NCBI GenBank assembly: GCA_947311845.1
Contig: CAMZMU010000041.1
Coordinates: 130,455,840-130,519,839, forward strand
Source: Poa pratensis
Taxonomy: Eukaryota > Streptophyta > Magnoliopsida > Poales > Poaceae
Reading direction: 5' to 3'
DNA length: 64,000 nt
The position numbers were made by a program, and so were the translations under genes. The notes below the pieces were generated by a model that ran no database searches, had not been told where the DNA came from, and saw nothing but the letters and a program-made list of their open reading frames with translations. Of the stretch, positions 60,791-64,000 are shown one piece after another; position 1 is the stretch's first letter; each line of letters starts with the position of its first letter.

Positions 60791-61031
60791 AAGTCGTGAA
60801 GTCGGAAAGTCGGAAAGTCGGGAAGTCGGGAAGTCGGAAAGTCAGGAAGTCGGAAAGTCGTGAAGTCGGGAAGTCAGAAAGTCGGAAAGTCGGGAAAGTC
60901 GGGAAGTCAGGAAGTCGGAAAGTCGGGAAGTCAGGAAAGTCGGAAAGTCGGGAAGTCGGGAAGTCAGAAAGTCGGCAAGTCGGGAAGTCAGGATGTCGGA
61001 AAGTCGGAAAGTCGTGAAGTAGGGAAGTCGG
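60791..61031. repeat. 8-bp minisatellite (AAGTCGGG/AAGTCGGA)n, about 30 units
   Basis: An unbroken run of AAGTCGGG, AAGTCGGA, AAGTCAGG and AAGTCGTG units. On the minus strand it reads as an octapeptide repeat of the DFPTFRLS type. Because 8 and 3 share no factor, every frame of one strand reads the same octapeptide, and neither strand has stops. The open frame at 60738-61286 (minus) runs through it between the two CACTA genes. Confidence 0.92.
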
Positions 61032-61371
61032 AACTAACCTTGGACTGTTGCGGTACAGACGTTCCCAACAATTGTTTGTGGCGGCTGGCGGCGACAACCG
61101 GCGGTAGCTTCCGGCCGGTGGTGGCGGCGACCGGCGGTTCCTTCCGGGTGGTGGCGACGGCTGCCTGTGGCGCCGTTTCATCCGCAACAACTTTTTCTGG
61201 ACGCCTCGACGAGGGCCGAACGACCGGGGGCCGGTGCCTCGAGGTGGTGCCGCCGGTGCGCCTGACCCCATGAAGACCATCCCCAAGACGAATCTGGGTC
61301 TTCGGCCATTCCATCATCCACTTGGAGCATTCTCCAAGGACCATGTGTTTCTCGGCTCCCGAAGGTTGCAT

Positions 61372-61386
61372 GGGGGGGGGGGGGGG
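61372..61386 (+). repeat. Run of 15 G
   Basis: 15 consecutive G within the minus-strand transposase tail, where it reads as a Pro run (DIDPPPPP). The length is a likely source of frame error. Confidence 0.9.
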
Positions 61387-61530
61387 TCGATGTCACGGAA
61401 CTCGGGCACTACCTCGGTCACCGTGACTTTCATCACGACCTTGCTCATTCTAGTGTTGTGCATATCACGGGTCGAAGGTTGTGCGATAATGGCCGTTGCG
61501 ACTTCCTTCAACTCGCCGCCGGCCCCCACC

Positions 61531-63400
61531 CTATGCAGGAAGCACCACCATGTTCTTCTTTACCTTTTTGCGGCGACCTTGAGTCCCTTCCGTCTGATCA
61601 TCATCATCATCGTCATCACTATCGGGGGCCTGAAGATCTTTCCTGACACCAAGCCATTTCAGATCGTATCTTGCTTTCGTCTCATCCTTGGTCTTTTCCG
61701 GCATGTTGGAAATAGTGCCAAGCAGACTCTCGGTGACATTCTTCGTAATATGCATCATATCGAGACTATGTCGCGTCTTGAGGACCTTTCAGTACTCCAA
61801 GTCGTGGAAAACAGACCTCGCTTTCCATACACCCAGCAGCGGATCTACCTTCGGTCGTTTCTTTCCCGGCGCAGGGCACTCCTCCCAGTTTTTCAACAGC
61901 TCGTCGATTTCTATGCCGCTCCTCGGGCTCGGGGCTCCTTCGATCTCGTCCTTACCATTGAACAGGTCACCGCGTTTTCTCCACGGGTGATCCATGCGAA
62001 GCCACCTTCGAGCCCCTGGGTACACGATTTTCGAAGACCCGGGATTCCTTGGTAGCTGGAGATGCGGGGTCTTATCCATGGACCTGACACATGCGCAGAA
62101 TCCATGGCCTACCTGGGCCGATACATATGAGCAACCAGGATAGTCCTGCACCGTCGTGAGCAACGTGGCTCTCATGTCGAAATAATCTCCAGTGTAGGCA
62201 TCCCACGTACGGGCTGGCGTCTCCCACAACGTGGCTAACTCCTCTTTCAACAGTGCGAGATACATATGTATGTGGACACCTGCTTGTTTTGGCCCCTGAA
62301 TGAGAATACTCATGAGTATGTACCTTTGCTTCATACACAACCATGGGGGAAGGTTGTAAGGCCATACAAACACGGCCAGGTGCTATGCGTGCTACTCTGG
62401 TTGCCGAACGGATTGAGTCCATCGGTGCTCATACCCAGCCTGACGTTTCTTGCGTCGCCTCCGAAATTTCCGAAGGCGTTGTCCAATTCTTCCCACTGGC
62501 TAGCGTCTGAAGGGGTGTGTCAGGATCCTGCCCTTCTCCGGATCTTCTTCGGGCTTCTCCCTTTCCGCGTGCCATTGCATGAGCTTTGCTTACTTAGGGT
62601 CCACGAAGTACCGCTGCAGACGGGGAGTGATAGGAAAGTACCATACCACTTTTCGAGGAACTTTCTTCCCATTACTCTTGTACCGTCCTTGGCCGCACAC
62701 CGGACATGTGGTTCTGTCCTCGTACTCGCCCCGATAAATTGCGCAATCATTGATGCAGGCGTGGTATTTAACATGCGGTAGGTCAAGAGGGCACACGACT
62801 TTCTTGGCCTCCTCGATACTAGTTGGCAATGTGTTCCCCTCGGGAAGACGCTCGTGGAAGAATTGCATGTTCTTGTTGAAGCTCACGTCGGTCCATTTGT
62901 TTCCCGACTTCATCTCCAGAGCATCAAGCGTTACTTGCAAGCGCGTATCCTGTGGCCGGCACCCAGGATACAACGGAGTCTTCCCGTCTATCTCCATTTG
63001 CGCCAGCTTGGCTTTCTCTCTAGCGGTGCTCGCCTCCTTGAGGAGCAGTTCTTAAACATGAGAGTCCATCAAGGCCGACATTAGCGAGTTCTGCGTGTTC
63101 GCGTCTTCTCCACCACCATCTACTCCTTCATCATGTCCGCCGGCATCTCCTTCGTCATGATCATCTTGCCTGCCCTCGTCTTCACGCACAACATTTGCTG
63201 TCGGCGCTTGGTTGAAGCCTTGCATGAAACCGCGCCTGAGCAGGTGATCCTCCAATTGTCCGAATCAGGGTCGATCCATCTCACAAGTTTGCAACTTCGA
63301 CACGGACATCGTATCTGGCTCCCGTTGCACCGAATCATTTCCGCCTTCGCTTCTTCCTTGTAGCTGCTGATTCGACCGGAGCTCATCTTGATGACCATGG
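61531..63400 (-). pseudogene. CACTA TNP2-type transposase, decayed
   Basis: The 5' part (63398-63120) has the transposase-associated domain (GSQIRCPCRSCKLV, then LEDHLLRRGFM). A missing G near 63267 (DPDSD for DPDSG) shifts the frame. The tnp2 domain follows at 62997-61789: CPLDLPHVKYHACINDCAIY, CPVCGQGRYK, PRLQRYFVDPK, then NLPPWLCMKQRYILMSILI and an acidic/basic segment (61758-61531) beginning MMHITKNVTESLLGT. Two more lesions lie in the middle: a TAA right after FVDPK (about 62588) and an extra base near 62515, balanced by a missing C near 62363. The reading order and most of the catalytic region are recognisable, but no full-length protein can be made as written. Confidence 0.85.
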
Positions 63401-64000
63401 TCGCCTACGCGGTATACATATAGAGTGTGTTATTAATTAGAATTAATTAACCGCAACATGCACTCACACATACACAAACATGCATGTTCGACGAAAAAAT
63501 TCGGCTTGACTTCCCCTAAAAGTAGGACATATGGGTGGTGCAAATATTTACCGAAATGGAAATGAATCAATATTTCGGCAAACATCCATGCACCACGCCG
63601 GCGCAAGGCAACAAAAGGCAACACCATGCAAAGATTCATGCACACCACATACAAGCTTCATGTATAAACATACATCGTCACGCCATATACGTGCAAACAT
63701 CCATACACACCGCCGTCCACACAAAACATGCATATATATACATATCCATCCAACAATACCCACCTAGTAGATCTAGATCTGTTACCGAGACGTGACCGTG
63801 ATCGATGAGAGAGTGTGTGTGGCGATGGAGAGAAAATAGTGGAGAAAAAGAGATGTATTGGGAGAGCAGAAGAGTATGTATGGAGGCTCTCCCCAAGCCC
63901 TCACCAATTATATATCAAACAAAGTAGGTTTAACTACAAATAATGGAGAAAAGTATGGGCATAATGGCATGGGAGAGAGGAGGAACTCGACCTTGCTAGA
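63401..64000. other. CACTA 2 upstream region of the TNP2 gene
   Basis: This lies 5' of the transposase on the minus strand. TATATAATTGGTGAGGGC at about 63915-63898 (minus) could be a TATA region. The stretch at 63440-63760 is rich in CACACA/CATACA words. No gene is seen; the element continues past the window edge. Confidence 0.45.

Larger units (their letters stand above)
58055..64000. mobile_element. CACTA (En/Spm) transposon 2, right end beyond the window
   Basis: The left terminus CACTAGTAGAGAAAGG starts at 58055, preceded by TCT (58052-58054, candidate 3-bp duplication), and interrupts the Copia reverse transcriptase. Subterminal TTCTGTGGCGCACC and inverted GGTGCGCCACAGAA words cluster at 58095-58175 and 58478-58605. 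A 5S rRNA-like segment lies between these clusters. Two gene regions follow on the minus strand: a C48-like protein gene (59237-60638) and a TNP2 transposase (61531-63400). The minisatellite at 60791-61031 lies between them. The other terminus is not in the window. Confidence 0.9.

Noticed and set aside
60796..61273. Ser/Lys/Gly-rich plus-strand frames
   Set aside because: They are the opposite-strand reading of the 8-bp minisatellite.
63535..63795. His/Thr-rich frames near the right edge
   Set aside because: They translate CACACA/CATACA-rich noncoding sequence upstream of the transposase.

Overview
This window looks like nuclear DNA of a grass, most likely Triticeae (wheat, Aegilops or barley). 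Reasons: a PIF/Harbinger transposase of the grass type, very large non-coding Gypsy-like LTRs, CACTA elements with subterminal repeat arrays, an LR-type serpin of the cereal kind, a two-fingered QALGGH zinc-finger gene, and a 119-nt copy that matches the cereal 5S rRNA as I know it. Genes are few and most of the sequence is nested transposons. Nothing here is bacterial: there are no operons, CRISPR arrays or tRNA genes that I can see.

Layout. 1-1900 may hold 5' exons or UTR of a minus-strand gene that leaves the window on the left (weak). 4111-26911 is one PIF/Harbinger DNA transposon flanked by TAA. Its transposase reading frame is split by a 20.6-kb Gypsy-like, non-coding retrotransposon (LARD type) with three roughly 5-kb LTRs and two internal regions, flanked by a single 5-bp duplication (CAATA). 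A paralogue of the empty Harbinger target lies at 3543-3629. 26915-36200 is gene-poor, with a 1-kb tandem duplication at 28136-29806 and degenerate MITEs. 36200-38000 is an F-box gene with a 5'-UTR intron and one frameshift. 39737-40401 (minus) is a ZAT-type C2H2 zinc-finger gene with one frameshift. 41159-46390 is a complete CACTA element with GTA duplications, a truncated TNP2 gene and a 352-bp tandem repeat, inserted about 760 bp upstream of the zinc-finger gene. 46440-50690 is a LINE fragment split by a 3.7-kb Helitron. 51371-52560 is a 327-bp tandem repeat. 52925-53596 is an unrecognised gene. 53691-55129 (minus) is a serpin whose 5' end is replaced by a Copia fragment, which is itself cut at 58054 by a second CACTA element running off the right edge.

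Four insertion histories can be checked from reading frames or empty sites inside this sequence: Harbinger into its host, LARD into the Harbinger transposase, Helitron into the LINE, and CACTA into Copia. The items most worth following are the near-complete 5S rRNA copy, with a Pol III-like terminator and start region, embedded in the CACTA subterminal array at 58313-58431; the three-LTR retrotransposon with a templated repair scar; and an 8-bp minisatellite that is open in every frame inside the second CACTA. Several otherwise good genes carry single-base lesions, some in homopolymers, so base-level accuracy should be checked before they are called pseudogenes.
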